Of a stretch of DNA of 64,000 bases, positions 47,748-60,692 are shown piece after piece. Within the stretch, counting starts at the first letter, position 1. Each line of letters starts with the position of its first letter. Position numbers and translations under genes: made by a program. Source of the stretch: Branchiostoma lanceolatum (Eukaryota > Chordata > Leptocardii > Amphioxiformes > Branchiostomatidae); assembly GCF_035083965.1 (NCBI RefSeq), contig NC_089736.1:263001-327000 (forward strand), given 5' to 3'. A model generated the notes under the pieces. It was not told the DNA's origin. It saw only the letters and a list, made by a program, of their open reading frames with translations, and ran no database searches.

Positions 47748-50700
47748 TTACTTGACAGAGACTGCGCAGAAGGTCCTATCCTTGCCCATGTCGTTCTCGA
47801 CTTCGATCTCGTATTTTCCCGCGTCTTCTTCCGTCGCGCCCTGGATCCTAAACAAAAAGACATGATAGATAAATAAGATTGTTATTAAGTGGACTTCATG
47901 ATCATGTAACGCCAAAATTCGTCGATTTCAAATCGCCACCGCCATGCTGGTATCCGATAGTTCGAGGATGGATCCAACATGGCGACAGCTAGGTCATGTC
48001 GGAATACAGAAAATGATTTTATTGAAAGAAAGAAATTATTCATAACCAGGTACTCTTAAAATATGCAGAGGCAAGAAACAGACATTCCGGTGTTAAATTG
48101 AATACAAGCATTTAAGGCCTTTTAAACTTTGCGTGTCCTCAGTGCTATAACGCCCCCTAACGGAAACCAAAGCCAGTGCAGTAATGTGACGAACCTTAGG
48201 ATGGAGTACGTGTCCGTGTCCTCGTAGCTGTAGCGCCCCCTAACGGAAACCAATGCCAGTGCAGTAACGTGACGTACCTTAGGATGGAGTACGTGTCCGT
48301 GTCCTCGTAGCTGTAGCGTCCGCCCTCGTTGATCTCCTTCTTCTTGTGCTTCCAGATGACGTCAGCTTCCGGGTCACCCTCGATCTCCACCTGGGGTCAA
48401 ATCAAGGCCAAGGGTCAGCCAATCAGAGATCGATTTTCAGGACGCGTAATGAATTTCGAAATTTTGATGACTTGCCTTTGACAAAATATATTCATTCACA
48501 GTCCCTCCTTAGGGAACCTGTACCTACCCGCATGGTGATGGTTTCTCCCTTCTTGGCCGTGACGTTCTCTGGGGGCTTCATGACCTTGGCTGGAACTGAA
48601 GGACAATTAAAGAAAGGTCAGACATATTTGCACCATGTTTAAGAGACCTCCATGGAACAGCAACATTGTGTCCAATACAATAATCCGCTTCACGGGTTGA
48701 ACTGCTCGTGCGCAGTGAAATGCATTGTTAGTAACATGTCAAATGTGAACGCTCTGAGATATATATATATCATAACATGTCTAGACAAGAGCTGCTCAAA
48801 AGTTAGGATACATCACCTTTGACCCCGCGCATGAGCAGTGAAACCACGAACTGGCTTATTGTCGTGCAATAAAGATTAATAGTTTGATTCGTTGATGAAG
48901 CGATCCAGGTAATAAGATACGCCAAAAAAAGTTTTGAAAAATTTATCCAGTTGCTTGAGTAACTATTTTTGGCGTATAATAGTTTGATCGATCGATCGAT
49001 CAATTGCTTAATTGATTGATTGATTGATTGATGTATTGATTGATTTGTGACTCACTATCGACGATGAGCCGTGCGGAGTCGAACGCCTCCCCGTGGCTGT
49101 TGTTGGCTTTGCAGGTGTACTGCCCCACGTCCTCCCGACTCACGTTCTGGATCGTCAGCGTCGTGCCGTCTGAAAAAAGCGCGGGAAAAGTCAGAGTCAT
49201 GCCGTCTGAAAAATCGTTTGACTGTCTAAATATTGTGATAGGTGCAAAAGTATGACAGAAAAAGTATGTGGTTTCTGTATGTTTGTAATTGCGAGCTTTT
49301 GGCAATTTGGGTTTGAAAAGTTAGAGTCGTGCCGTCTGAAAATAAAAACGCGGGAATAAAACTCAATAATGGAAGAAAAAACGTTTGACGGTCTACATTC
49401 TGTGGGTCGTTTAAAAGTATGACAGATTAAGTATGTAATTTTTGTACCGAAGGCGAGTTTTTTACAATGTGGGTTGAAAACATTAGGAAAAGTTAGAGTC
49501 GTGCCATCTAAAAAAGCGCAAGTCAGATGCCACGATGGAAAAAAAGAACAGTTTGACGGTTTGAATTCTGTGATCTGTGCAAAAGTATGTAATTTGAAAA
49601 TGTGTGTAATTTGTGTACCGCATACGAGGTTATGACAATTTGGTTTTGAAATTTGTTTCTTTATTCACTTGGTCGGTTGTTTGTTCGTTTGTTTATTTGT
49701 TCGTTTGTTTGCACGTACCCTTGCTGTCGAATCCGATCTGAAACTTGGGTCCCTCCTTGATGAGCTCGCCGTCCTTGTACCACGTGATGACGGGGTCCGG
49801 GATGCCCCACACGCGGCAGAAGAAGCTGGTGGCGCTGCCCTCGTACCCGAACATGTCCTTCAGCTCCTGGGGACGAGAAGGAAAAAAATGGTTTACATGG
49901 GAAAGAACATGTCCTTCAGCTCCTGGGAACGAGAACACAAATACACGGTTTATATTGTAACGAACATGACCTTCAGATCCCATTGGAACGAGAACCATAG
50001 TTTTGAGAGCAACATGACCTTCAGCTCCCGGGGACGAGAAGGAAAAAATACACGGTTTACATGGAAGCGAACATGTCTTGCAGCTCCTGGGGACGAGTAC
50101 AAAAAAACACGGTTTACATGGAAGCGAACATGACCTTCAGCTCCTGGGGACGAGTACAAAAAAACACGGTTTACATGGCAGCAAACATGACCTTTAGCTC
50201 ATGGGGACGAGAATAAAAAATCCACGGTTTACATGACTTTCAGAACCTATGGGAACGAGGACCAGCGATTCCATAGTTTCCGTAGCAACAAACATGTCCC
50301 TCAGCTCCTGGGAACAAGGACAAGATGTTCTGTGCTTCACATGGCACCGAACATGACCTTCATCTTATCTGAACGAGAGCAAAGGTTTATTACGTCGTTT
50401 CAAAATCGATAAACATTACCTTCAGCTGCTATGGGAAGCGAGAACAAAAGATTCCATAGTTTTCATATCAGCAAACAACGAGAACTAAACAATCATTTTC
50501 TGTTCTTAAAGTTGAAATTTCAAATGCCATAATTATGCACTGATATAGTTGATGACCGGCCTTACCTGTGTGAAGCTGGGCAGGGACTTCTCCATGAGCT
50601 CCTTGCGGGACTTGTGCGAGCGGAAGGCCGCCTGGATGCGCGTGGCGGCCCGGACCACGATCGGGTCCTTCACGTCAACCCCCTCAAACGGGTTCTTGGC

Positions 50701-51316
50701 CTCTTCCTCCTTCTTCGCCGCGGGCTGCGTGGAAAAGGGGGAGGGGGTGGTGGAGAGGGGGTGGGTAATGGGCACACCAGTTAACATCAATGTAGAAACA
50801 TGGGAGGGAAGGGGTATGGAGAGGGGGTGGGTAATGGGCACACCAGTTAACATCAATGTAGAAACATGGGAGGGAAGGGGTATGGAAAAGGGGGAGGGGT
50901 GGTGGAGAGGGGGTGGGTAATGGGCACACCAGTTAACATCAATGTAGAAACATGGGAGGGAAGGGGTATGGAGAGGGGGTGGGCAATGGGCATTTCAGTT
51001 AACATCAGTGTACAAACATGGCTCAAACATATACATTGATGGAGCAAAAGAGTTCTTTTTTATCACAAACAGGGCGTAGCATAACAACCAACGTTTCGGT
51101 GACCGCACTGCAGCTAGGCGTCGCTGCTAACAATGCAGTCCCAAACGTTTAAACGCAAAGTATCGTCACATAGATAAACAACCATAATGATACTGAAAAA
51201 GGACATCAGTTGAAATAACACTACATGGATAAACATGGCTCGTTACAAGATATCTTCACAAAAACGACATGCTTAAATTTAAAGAAAGCCTTTCGTTGTC
51301 CCACCTGTTTCGGCAT
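47748..51316 (-). CDS. IQ motif plus two I-set Ig domains, SPEGNB-like, intron-rich copy
   Basis: Model: complement(47748-47847, 48278-48390, 48528-48595, 49056-49169, 49719-49866, 50566-50724, 51305-51316), 237 aa, the same size and layout as vertebrate SPEG neighbour protein. The first coding exon is only 12 bases (Met-Pro-Lys-Gln). An acidic/Lys N-terminus leads to an IQ-type calmodulin-binding helix (AATRIQAAFRSHKSRKE). I-set domain 1 follows (FFCRVWGIPDPVITWYKDG...DVGQYTCKANNSHG), then domain 2 (GDPEADVIWKHKKKEI...DAGKYEIEVENDMG) ending at TAA. No signal peptide, so it is intracellular; a sarcomere or muscle role is inferred from related I-set proteins. Tandem copies of its exon ends lie in several introns. 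Confidence 0.85.
48125..48278 (-). repeat. Tandem copy of a SPEGNB-like exon end
   Basis: AGGATGGAGTACGTGTCCGT plus the next bases occur at the true exon end (48278 upward) and again at about 48197, each beside the same CGCCCCCTAACGGAAACCA block. The extra copy carries GTTCGTC instead of the GTACGTC donor. Confidence 0.8.
49180..49520 (-). repeat. Degenerate tandem copies of an exon start with its acceptor
   Basis: The exon start at 49169 (TTTTTTCAG/ACGGCACGAC on the minus strand) recurs at about 49198-49210, 49330 and 49503, each with adjacent GTTTGACGGTCT-like sequence. Confidence 0.7.
49867..50350 (-). repeat. Array of exon-start copies upstream of a SPEGNB-like exon
   Basis: AACATGTCCTTCAGCTCCTG plus GGGACGAGAA (the exon start and acceptor of the exon at 49719-49866) repeats about eight times at roughly 55-60-base spacing, with ACACGGTTTACATGG linkers. 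Confidence 0.85.
50735..51000. repeat. G-rich minisatellite of about 65-100 bp units
   Basis: GTGGGTAATGGGCACACCAG plus TTAACATCAATGTAGAAACA repeats three to four times directly next to the acceptor of the exon at 50566-50724. Confidence 0.85.
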
Positions 51317-54225
51317 GGCGACTGTTTGTACGCTGCTGCACTCTCCTCAGCAATCGGAAGGTGGCGCTGCGATGTTAGCTTCTCCGGCCTCTCCTGAGGA
51401 TGAAGAAGATAACCTTTTAGTTTTCTTTCTTTCCTTCCTTCTTTCTTTCTATTTCTATCTCTTATGCTACCGTATAAGGTAAGGGTTATTTCAATAGAGC
51501 GAAATATGAAAGGCATGAAGCGACAGTAGGGTAAGAAAGTTGGTAACCTTACCGCAGGTGAGAGGACAGGTGAGTCAGACAGTGAAGATGTACAGGTGAG
51601 AGGAAGTCTTCAGGTGAGGAAATGGAGATTGCAAGGAGGAGACAAGATATGCTGCAGTACTGCATGTGATCATTAAGAGGCGCTGCTGTACGGTGGCTAG
51701 TGAGTCGGGAATAAACCATGTTGGCGCTTTTTCGATTTTATGAAGAAGTTGAAATGTATTCTTAACATGCAGAGTTGGTTACTTTCATTTTTAGTAAAGC
51801 TGTTGCAATGTAAATTTTTCTTTACAAAACGGCAATGATCAACATAACTTGTACAGTGACTCCCAACACATGTTTTGAGATTTAGTAGGCTCTGTTGCCT
51901 GTACTGTAATAAAACTAAAACTTTGCGTTTTCTCAAAGAATTTGCTGTTTTATCACGATTCTTTAGGAAGCTATAGTGAATGTACCGCTATATGATAATA
52001 TCATGCATTCCTAACTATGGTCAATCTCGAATCCAGGGCACTTTGGACAAGTCAAGAGATGACCCTGGGTACGAGATTGAAATTGGCCTGACTAACATTA
52101 ACCCTTTCCTCAACAATACACTGCGAACAAAGAATCATACAGAACCACTTCCTTTTATGGGATATTCCCTTCTGTTCGAGTTGTTTTTTCTCACAAGGGC
52201 AGTACGGAAAAGTTTCCGCTACTTCCCGTCATGCTTTGCCCTTGACCTTACCCCGCCAATTTTCAAAATGGCGGACATTAGTGCCGGGTACTTCCTACGG
52301 TAAGTTAGTCTGATTTGCTGGCGTTCTCAGTTCATCTGAGGCAGCCATGTTTTGCTCGAAACTATGATCATGATGATGATGATGTTTGCATGTGTGATAT
52401 ACTGACCAGATAGACATATAGCACACACAACTACACTGTGAATGTCAACAACATAGTTATGTACACAACGGAACCAAAGCAGTGCGATCTTTACTCTGTG
52501 TTGCATTTTGTGCTTATAATGAGTAATTAGATAGTAGAGTGAGTTTAGGGCCGAGAGCGTTCGAAGTAACACAACAAGTCATGTGGAAGGGCTGATATAT
52601 CGTTTTTGTTGTTGTAAATCATGATCGGCTGACAGAAAAAATGTTATAGTCAGGGTCAACATGGGGTCATCTACAACCTCGTGACGCGCTCCTGGCGTCA
52701 TGATGACGTAACGATTCATCATAAACTTTCCCATACATGCAATAGTCTTTCATCCCAGTGACATATAAGTCCAGAGAATGTGGACGACACCTATATCAAA
52801 ATGTGTCCATACGAAAACATAGTAGAATAGATATAACGGTACTAATGTTAGAAATGGTACGATAGACGCGAGCATTTCAAGTGTCAACATGGTAGACTGG
52901 TGGGTTGATTTTGTAGGTTATCATTCAATATTTCCTTGTCTTATATAAATGCATTATTGACGTGGTGCATGTTTGTGAATTCAGTTGAGCATAGTGATCC
53001 CTCATTTATTCGCCCATCCATTCATCCCTCCTTCATTCCTTCACTGACAGTTATGGTTCCTTCACTCATTCATTCATTCCTCCGTTTATTCATTCTTTTA
53101 TTCATCCATTCCTCCATTCATTCATTCATTCATTCATTGAATACTTCCTCCACTCATTCATGTTTATTCATCCTTCCATGATGCATTCACAACAGTGACT
53201 ATTACAATGATAACGAATGCTGATGGTAACGTAAGGTTGCTGCCAGCTGCAAACATTTGTGGATAATAAATCACAAACGTTGCTATATAACTACTCGTGA
53301 GAAACTTGTGCACAACACTCATACCTGACAATTTACATTAAGTTAGCAAGCTTGAGTAGATCATCATCTCAATAAATAGAAGCACATTTTCATTGAACAC
53401 TCCTAACAAAATAGTATTGTGAATATATATGTTGCTATATATCATTGTGAATATATATAATGAACAAAGAATGGACGCTGTCTTCGGTTTCTAGCTAGAA
53501 ACTTTATTACTTGAGAATGTGGCGCCACAACGGAATTACGTACATAATTTTTTTTTTCATACAGAAAGAAAAACAGTGGGGGAATTCTGTGAAAACCTTA
53601 TAGATTTGTTCTTTTTTTATTTATTTATCTTTCATCGTTTTTAACAAGTTTCTTACACACTGAAGCTATTCTAGATAGGCTTAGTCCAAAGAAGCATAGA
53701 ATTACAGACAGAAGTAAACACTTTTATTTCAACAGAAGTGAAAGAACAATGTAGTGAAAAAAATGGTTTCAGCGACACACCATATTCTACGGTAAACCGG
53801 AGAAGACACTCACTGCGATACGTGGTTCTACGGTAAACCGGAGAGGACATTCACTGCGTTACGTGGTTCTACGGTGGACCCGTGATGTCTAGCCAGGGCA
53901 GTTTGTTTGTGTTCAGATATTTACAGGCAGCTCGTTTCTTGTTCTAGCCCAGCCTTTCAATTCTCCCCCGCTGCCGGCTGACTCCGTGTACAGCATGCAT
54001 CTCCATCAATTTCCACCAGGCGGCGCTTCTCTCTCAGTACTCGCCAAGGAGTAACGACTAAATCAGCCCGCCCGGTTGTCAATTTTTTATTATCCTCTCG
54101 GCTAAAATCTCATTGTGCCCTCTAACTGCCAACCTGTGGTCCAAAAAGACATGCCCTTTTTAATTACTTAACAACGAAAAGTGTACATTTACAGAGACGT
54201 TCTGCTAGCCGCCATCTTGCCGACC
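51317..54225. other. Region between the two SPEGNB-like genes, no gene
   Basis: Probable upstream region of the 47.7-51.3 kb gene, with a YY1-like CAAAATGGCGGAC at about 52265, TTCA-type microsatellites at 52990-53165 and a short duplicated GGTTCTACGGTAAACCGGAG at about 53785-53880. No supported exon. Confidence 0.45.
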
Positions 54226-55641
54226 TTAATTCACCTTGACGGTGCAATAAGCGCGGGCCTTGCCAAGGTCGTTCACAATCTCGATCTCGTATTTGCCGGC
54301 ATCTCCTGCCTGTGCCTTCTCCACCCTGCAGGAAGAAGAAGAAACAGAGTTTGTAAACAAGTTGTACGTACAAATATTTTTGAACTCCATGCAACAGATT
54401 TCAGCATTTGCCCTTCTCCCATGCCACGTACAGACAACAATATACCCATTTTTACACCTGAATGGAGTGAGGAAAGTCGTGTTAAATGCCTTTCTCAAGG
54501 GCACATCATCGGTAGCGTCAGGGGATTCAAACCGAGGACCAATAGGTTCTGGGCCGAACACCCTTTCGTTACGCCACACGACGCCACAAACGATATTTTG
54601 GCCGTCACCAAAACAAACAAACATACACAAAAACAAACAAACAAACAAACAAGCAGCCCACCTGAGGATGGAGTAGTCTGGGGAGTCCTCGTAGCTGAAG
54701 CGGCCTCCCTCGTCGATCTCCTTCTTGCCCTTCGTCCAGATGACGTCAGGCTCGGGCTCGCCCGCGATCTCGACCTTGATCTCGAAGTTGCCGCCGGCCT
54801 TGACCGTGATGTTGTCGGGCTGCTTCGTGCACTTGGCGGGAACTGGGGAATGAAAAACCAATGAGTAAATACACGAATAAATAGACAAATGGATTCATAA
54901 AGAAAGAATGGAAGCATGTACGGTTTTAGAATTTGAACAAATATTTTGGCCTTCTTCAGAGAAAATGACTCACTGACATTTAACACGTGACCGTGGGAAA
55001 ATGTTACGTCAGTTTTGGGTCTAAGGTATCCGGGTGGAGTCTGGCCTCTCCAACGCTATTGTATATTACTGCAGACTTTCAAAATGGTGGACTTTGCTGT
55101 TTTTCAAAAAGAAAGCATCCAGACTAGCGCTACCAAATCTGTATGGATACCGGTAATACTATGACATGTTGAAAGCCAGTACTGTACCTTCCAATGCCAG
55201 CCTGGCGCTGTCGAAGGCCTCTCCGAAGCTGTTGGTGGCCTGGCATGTGTAGGTGCCGACGTCATCGCCGTCAGCGTTCCTGATGATGAGGAAGGTGCCG
55301 TCCTTGTCGTCGAACTTGATCTCGTGCTTGGGGCCCTCCTTGACCTCCTGGCCGTCCTTGAACCACTTGATGACTGGGTCGGGGATTCCCCAGACGCGCG
55401 CGAAGAAGGTGACGGCGCTGCCCTCCATGACGAACATGTCCTTGAGGACCTGGGAGAACTTGGGGATGGACTTCTCCTTGAGCGCCATCCTGTTCTTGTG
55501 CATGCGGAAGGACGCCTGGATACGCGTGGCCGCGGAGATGACGATGGGGTCCTTCACGTCCACGCCCTCGAAGGGGTTGGCGGCCGCGGGGGGAGCCGCG
55601 GGCTTGGCCGCCGGCTTGGCTTCCGCTGGTGGCTTAGGCAT
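54226..55641 (-). CDS. IQ motif plus two I-set Ig domains, SPEGNB-like, intron-poor copy
   Basis: Model: complement(54226-54325, 54662-54842, 55188-55641), 244 aa. Paralog of the gene at 47.7-51.3 kb. The N-terminus is Ala/Pro/Lys-rich, then the shared NPFEGVDVKDPIV block, an IQ helix (AATRIQASFRMHKNR), I-set domain 1 (VWGIPDPVIKWFKDG...DVGTYTCQATNSFG) and domain 2 (GEPEPDVIWTKGKKEI...DAGKYEIEIVNDLG). Only the phase-1 intron before VPAK and the phase-2 intron after SILR remain; the other four of its sister are absent. The ATG lies 8 bases after a good acceptor (CTCCCCCTTAG/ACTGAACC), so there is a 5' UTR exon upstream. A tRNA-type SINE sits in its last intron. Confidence 0.88.
54390..54595 (-). 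mobile_element. tRNA-derived SINE in the last intron of the intron-poor SPEGNB-like gene
   Basis: Same head, B box (GGTTTGAATCC) and GTGCCCTTGAGAAAGGCATT hairpin as the SINE at 19990-20300, same orientation. Confidence 0.65.
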
Positions 55642-58600
55642 GGTTCAGTCTAAGGGGGAGAAGGGTGGAACATTAGGACGTTTCATAATCATTGTTAGAA
55701 CGCTTCGTCGTCATGTTTGTAAGTTGTAAAACTTGAGAGCACCACTATGTATCTTTTTTGACAGAAGAAAAATCTTGAAACATTTGTTACAAGATAAAAC
55801 AATATCATTCAGATATCTTACTATCCGTCTGATAGTAGCTCGTGCGCTATCTGAGAAAGAGAACTACTATTCTACTACTATACTACTACGACCCTTACCC
55901 TATTACTTTTTATACGATAGTGCGTTTGATAGCAAATAGTGCTAATACAGTTACTTATCCAACTTTGTAGCCCGTATCATATGTGTTCTAGCAAAATACC
56001 TGCCGGTTACCTCTGCCCCAAACATTCTTATAACCGTGCATACCTGTGTCTGAAGACGTGCGGCTGTGTCTTAAGTCGTGCAGTCGTTCCATGTTGCTCG
56101 GCTAGCTCAAGATGTTCCCATGCACTTTGACCTTGCAGTTTCTTTATTTCCCTGGGCTCCATTTTCTTTCTTATTTCTTTCGAAGACGTCGTTGCGCGAA
56201 AGTGAAGCATTAACATTGCCCGCAAATCATCATCACAAACATTACTCTCCATCACCATATACGTCGTGCAGTTTTCTTCACGCTATCTTCTGCAACAAGG
56301 TTGTTGCCGCATGCCTTTCACCCCCCCCCCTCGCGCGATGTTCTTTGACCTTGACGGACATTCCATGCGATTGTCGTGACTAGAATCTCCAAGGACATTG
56401 CATAGCGCGTCCTTGGAATGACATTGACGAGTTTCTGTCGTGCAGTTGTCCTTCATCCGCCATTCCTGGCATATCCGGTGCCGCGGGAGATTATCACGAC
56501 CAGCATTCCCAGCATATCCGGTCCTTATCACATTCGGTAGACGTGCAAAGATTCGCGAACAGAAATATTTCCTCATTAATTTCTCTGCCATGCTGACGAA
56601 CTCATTTTCAACCACATTCTGTAGACGCAATTGTAAAGTAGAAAAAACGCACCGCATGCAAATGCTTCGAGCGCTCACGAACCCAAGGCTATTTTTACAG
56701 CCCCCATGCCATTTCGATGCTGTCAGCTATGCCGACGATGGCTGAGGAGGTCTAATCTCACGGCGCCTCGCGCGGTGCTAATTACCCCCCGCGAAGGAAA
56801 ACCGCCCATCCCCACTAATCCTACGTCGCTTCACACGGCGACATAATGAGCGGGCCCATCACATATCACAATCCACACTCACTCACTCACTCACTCACTC
56901 ACTCACTCACTCACTCACTCATGACCCATGACTTCAGTGGTCGTAGGGGCGTCATGACAGCCAGCCGTGCCCACAGTCCACACAGACATACTAAATACAG
57001 TCAAAACATATACAAACCATTTAGTATAGATGATAGTATAAAAGCGTTCGCAAAACTGATCTTTTTGCCAGCATATCTTTCTTATCATCATCCATATTCC
57101 ACAATCTACACAGATATACTAGATACAAACCAACATGTACAAGCTATCCAAAGAACACTGTATCAAATGCACTAAGCTTTAGCACTGTTTTCCCCAACAC
57201 AACTTTCTTAAGACTGGACATTTGAAATGAAAAGAAAATGACGTCTTATGTACAGTCATTTTTAAGAGTGCTAGGAGCAGTACAAGCTAGGACGAAATAT
57301 CAAGGTTAAGGTCAAGAATGCGGTAATGATGTGTACAAAATTTTGACGAGCTTGTTTTGGCCGATCTCGGAGCACCACAAATTCTTCTACCAACTCCAAC
57401 ACATGAAGGGTTTCCTCACAATTCCCCTCAGCGATATATCTTAACATGTGTGGAACACATGTTTGTTATCTTCTAACTGTACATGAAGTTCCCCCGTCAC
57501 AATCGCTGATCTGGCTAATTTGTAAGGGTAAGAATCCGGGTTCAGGGCCCGAGGCCTTCCCGCCGACTCTGACATTCACACCGAGGTACACAAGGCCGGT
57601 TTACCTTAACAGGGACTACATGCATCCTGGAACATTCTAGAGACGAAAGCCTAGATCAGGCCGCTTTACTAGGAATTATCTGGAAACATTCTAGATCAGA
57701 TAGCCTAGATCAGGCCGATTAACTAGGAATTATCTAGGAATATTGATGATATTCTCTAGCCTGGAGCCAGACTCTTCAGGATGCTATATTTAAACAGTGC
57801 TCGAAGACTAATAGTTTGGTTTGTGCTGTTAATAGCCTGGAACCAGCTGCGGTGTAACCGATGCGCTTGTTCAGGCGATGAGAAAAAAAAAACAGTGCAT
57901 AATTAGCCTCGCACAGCTTGCTTGGACAGGCCTGTTTTCAAGCCGCCCGATTCGAGGCTAATGTTTAATTCAAACAATCTAAACACCTCGTCAGGGACAG
58001 TAGATAAAACTGTTTAGCGCATAACGATGTTTGTTCAAACTGGAGCGCGTCAGACCCCTTACATCTGCTTGGAGTATGATTTGGCTGGACCCGCAACACG
58101 TTGGTATTCTCACCTCATCCGGGCAAATTGAGTGAGTTCTCAACGAATTTCATCGATTAAAAAAACGAATCTTTTTACGCTTTGTGTGTTTTGTTGTCTT
58201 TTCAGTAATACTTGCGCGTTTTGCATGATATTCACGTTTTAAAGTCAAGGGTAACACAAATCCAATTTAGGACGCAGCGAGGGCGCCAACGTGTCGCGGG
58301 TCCAGAGAGAGGGGGGTTTAACGCATCACAACAGCTGCTCAGGTCCCAACCAACCTAGCCTATGGATAAAGGCCCTAGCTAGATTTCAGCTTGTTTCTGT
58401 TCGCCGTTGTGTGCGCATTATTATATAGTGGAGTCGTTCTACCAAAGGCAAAGATAGCCTGGGTGCCATCTTCGTCAGTTCTCGCTAGCTCCAATACATG
58501 TTGGTAAGAGCGTGTAAGCATGGCAGTTAGCCTACTGCGGATGAAACCCAGGCTACAACAAATGCACTGCTAGAAAATACGGAAGAAAACGTCACAAACT

Positions 58601-60165
58601 GAGAATCAAGTAGTGCGTTTTCTCACTAGACGCCCCTTTCAAAACTGCTTATAGCCGTAGAAGAACAATCTGACGCCTTACATCTGCTTGGAGGTCTCAC
58701 GTCTGTGGCGAGAGCGTGTTAAACTTCAGTCTTAAAGACGACGTCCTTGTTTGGCTCAAGGGCCGATAACATTCCGTCTTAAAGGAAACACGTCCTTCGC
58801 CTTGACTCAAGAAAGTGAAAACAACAAGACGGTCGCGTCTTGAGAACCCGTTCTTAGACCTCAGGAACTAAGGACCAGCAAACATGGGAAAAACCTTACA
58901 GAACAGGGAAGTTTCTCCTGAACGAACCCTATCCCCTCAGGCAACAAGCAGTTGTAAAGTTTCACAAACTTAAGCAACGCACCTTTTAGCGACAACCAAA
59001 CTGCTGTCCACTTCAAGTGGGTCTCAGAACGACTCAGCTTCAAGACAGTAGCGTCTTAAACAACAGAGCACCCTTAATCCCTCACCTTAAGTCTCGCTAG
59101 CTCGTCTTGCCGCTACCTCTCTCGTCAGTTCGCCCCAGAAATACGCGAGCATCCAGAATTCTACCCAACATACCAGTTTTCAGGGACAATCCATTTTATA
59201 TACAGAATGGGTGTGCGGGACCCTCCTTTCTAAGTTATAATCGCTTCCGCTTGATCTATTGTTGCTGCTCCCCTGTTGAATTTTATAATGAGCATCATAG
59301 TCATAATGTAAAGGAATTTTTATGTTATTTGTGAACGTTGGTGAGAGTGTTTTACCATCCCCCGGGTGTATAACGACTCTCCCCTGCAGCTGACGCAGCG
59401 ACTACCCGATACCGAGGCCAGTTGGCGGGAATGCGGGCAAACAGCGCGCACACCTCCTTATTTGGAGGCGGGCCAAGTCGGGCGCCCGGACAGAAATGGA
59501 AAGAACCCCCAAAAGCCGTCCATCGAACCGCCGGTCATGACAGATAGGGGGGTGCTAGGGAAATGGATGGGGAGGATTTGCAATGAGAACTGATTATGGT
59601 GATAACCCTGAAAAGCAACATCACAGTGTTTTCTTTCCGAGCGGATTTTATCCAACTAAGAAACTTTAACAAATACTTTGATTGGAGAATTATTAACAGT
59701 TGTCGCCTAGCTGTCAAATTTAACAGAACCGACTTGATACAGAGAGCAACGTTAGAAGACATTACCAACTGGGAAAAACTTGATATAAAAGAGTACAAGT
59801 AATATTTACGTTTTGCAACTTTTTCGTCTTAAATTTGAAATCTCACCGAAGGCTACCTTTCCACTGGATGGAGACCGTTCAGCGACCAAACTGAATTTGT
59901 ATAACCCATGAGTTTATAAATTGAATATGGTCCATGTAAACATATGATTTGAAAGACAACAATACATATACTGTAATATTATACAAAAGCTATAAAATTC
60001 ACACGTTAGTTTGAAGTACTAAAGTAATGAGAGATTTGGTCAACGGTCGCTGCCTTGGTGTACATGTACAGGGATGTTACTATTGTTAGATCCGACCGAG
60101 TTTGACTGAAGTTTACACAGCCCGCTTGTCTGTGAAGTCGGGGTTTAGAGAAGTCCGGTCTATAT
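55642..60165. other. Intergenic or distal 5' region, no recognised gene
   Basis: Upstream side of the intron-poor SPEGNB-like gene, so a 5' UTR exon may be hidden here. Holds an (ACTC)n tract at 56876-56920 and a short duplication (CCTAGATCAGGCCG) at 57650-57730. Confidence 0.45.
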
Positions 60166-60692
60166 GGAGAGCAAACACGGACACGCGAGCAGCCGGGTGT
60201 TTGGTCAGACGGCAGGGTGTGAACGTAAGGGAGGGAAACTGGGTCGGGATGGGGGAATTAACTTTGTTAGCCTCCAACAGGCTTCCCAAAGGGGTTGTGG
60301 ATAGTAGAATTAGGCAAAAATAGGGAGAGGGATTGAACAGAAGAGTCGGCGAGTGGCCGGGATTTTTGGTCAGACGGCAGGGTGTGAACGTATTAAAGGG
60401 AGAGAAACTGAGTCGGAAGGGAACTTTGTTAGCCTCCAACAGGCTTTCCAAAGGGGTTGTGGATAGTAGAATTAGGCAAAAATAGGCATAGGGAGACTGA
60501 TTGGACAGAAGAGTTGGCGAGTGGCCGGGATTTTTGGTCAGACGGCAGGGTGTGAACGTATTAAAGGGAGAGAAACTGAGTCGGGAGGGAACTTTGTTAG
60601 CCTCCAACAGGCTTTCCAAAGGGGTTATGGCTTTGTTAGCCTCGACCAGGCCTTTCTTAGGGGGTAGCAATAGTAGAATTCGTCAAAAATAG
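60166..60692. repeat. Tandem array of about 165-bp units
   Basis: GGTCAGACGGCAGGGTGTGA starts units at about 60206, 60370 and 60536. Each unit carries TTAGCCTCCAACAGGCTT and AGTAGAATTAGGCAAAAATA. The ORFs across it are products of the repeat. Confidence 0.85.

Noticed and set aside
60113-60670. 185-residue minus-strand frame with repeated LSFSPFNTFTPCRLTKNPGH blocks
   Set aside because: It is the translation of a tandem array; repeats at intervals divisible by three keep it open.
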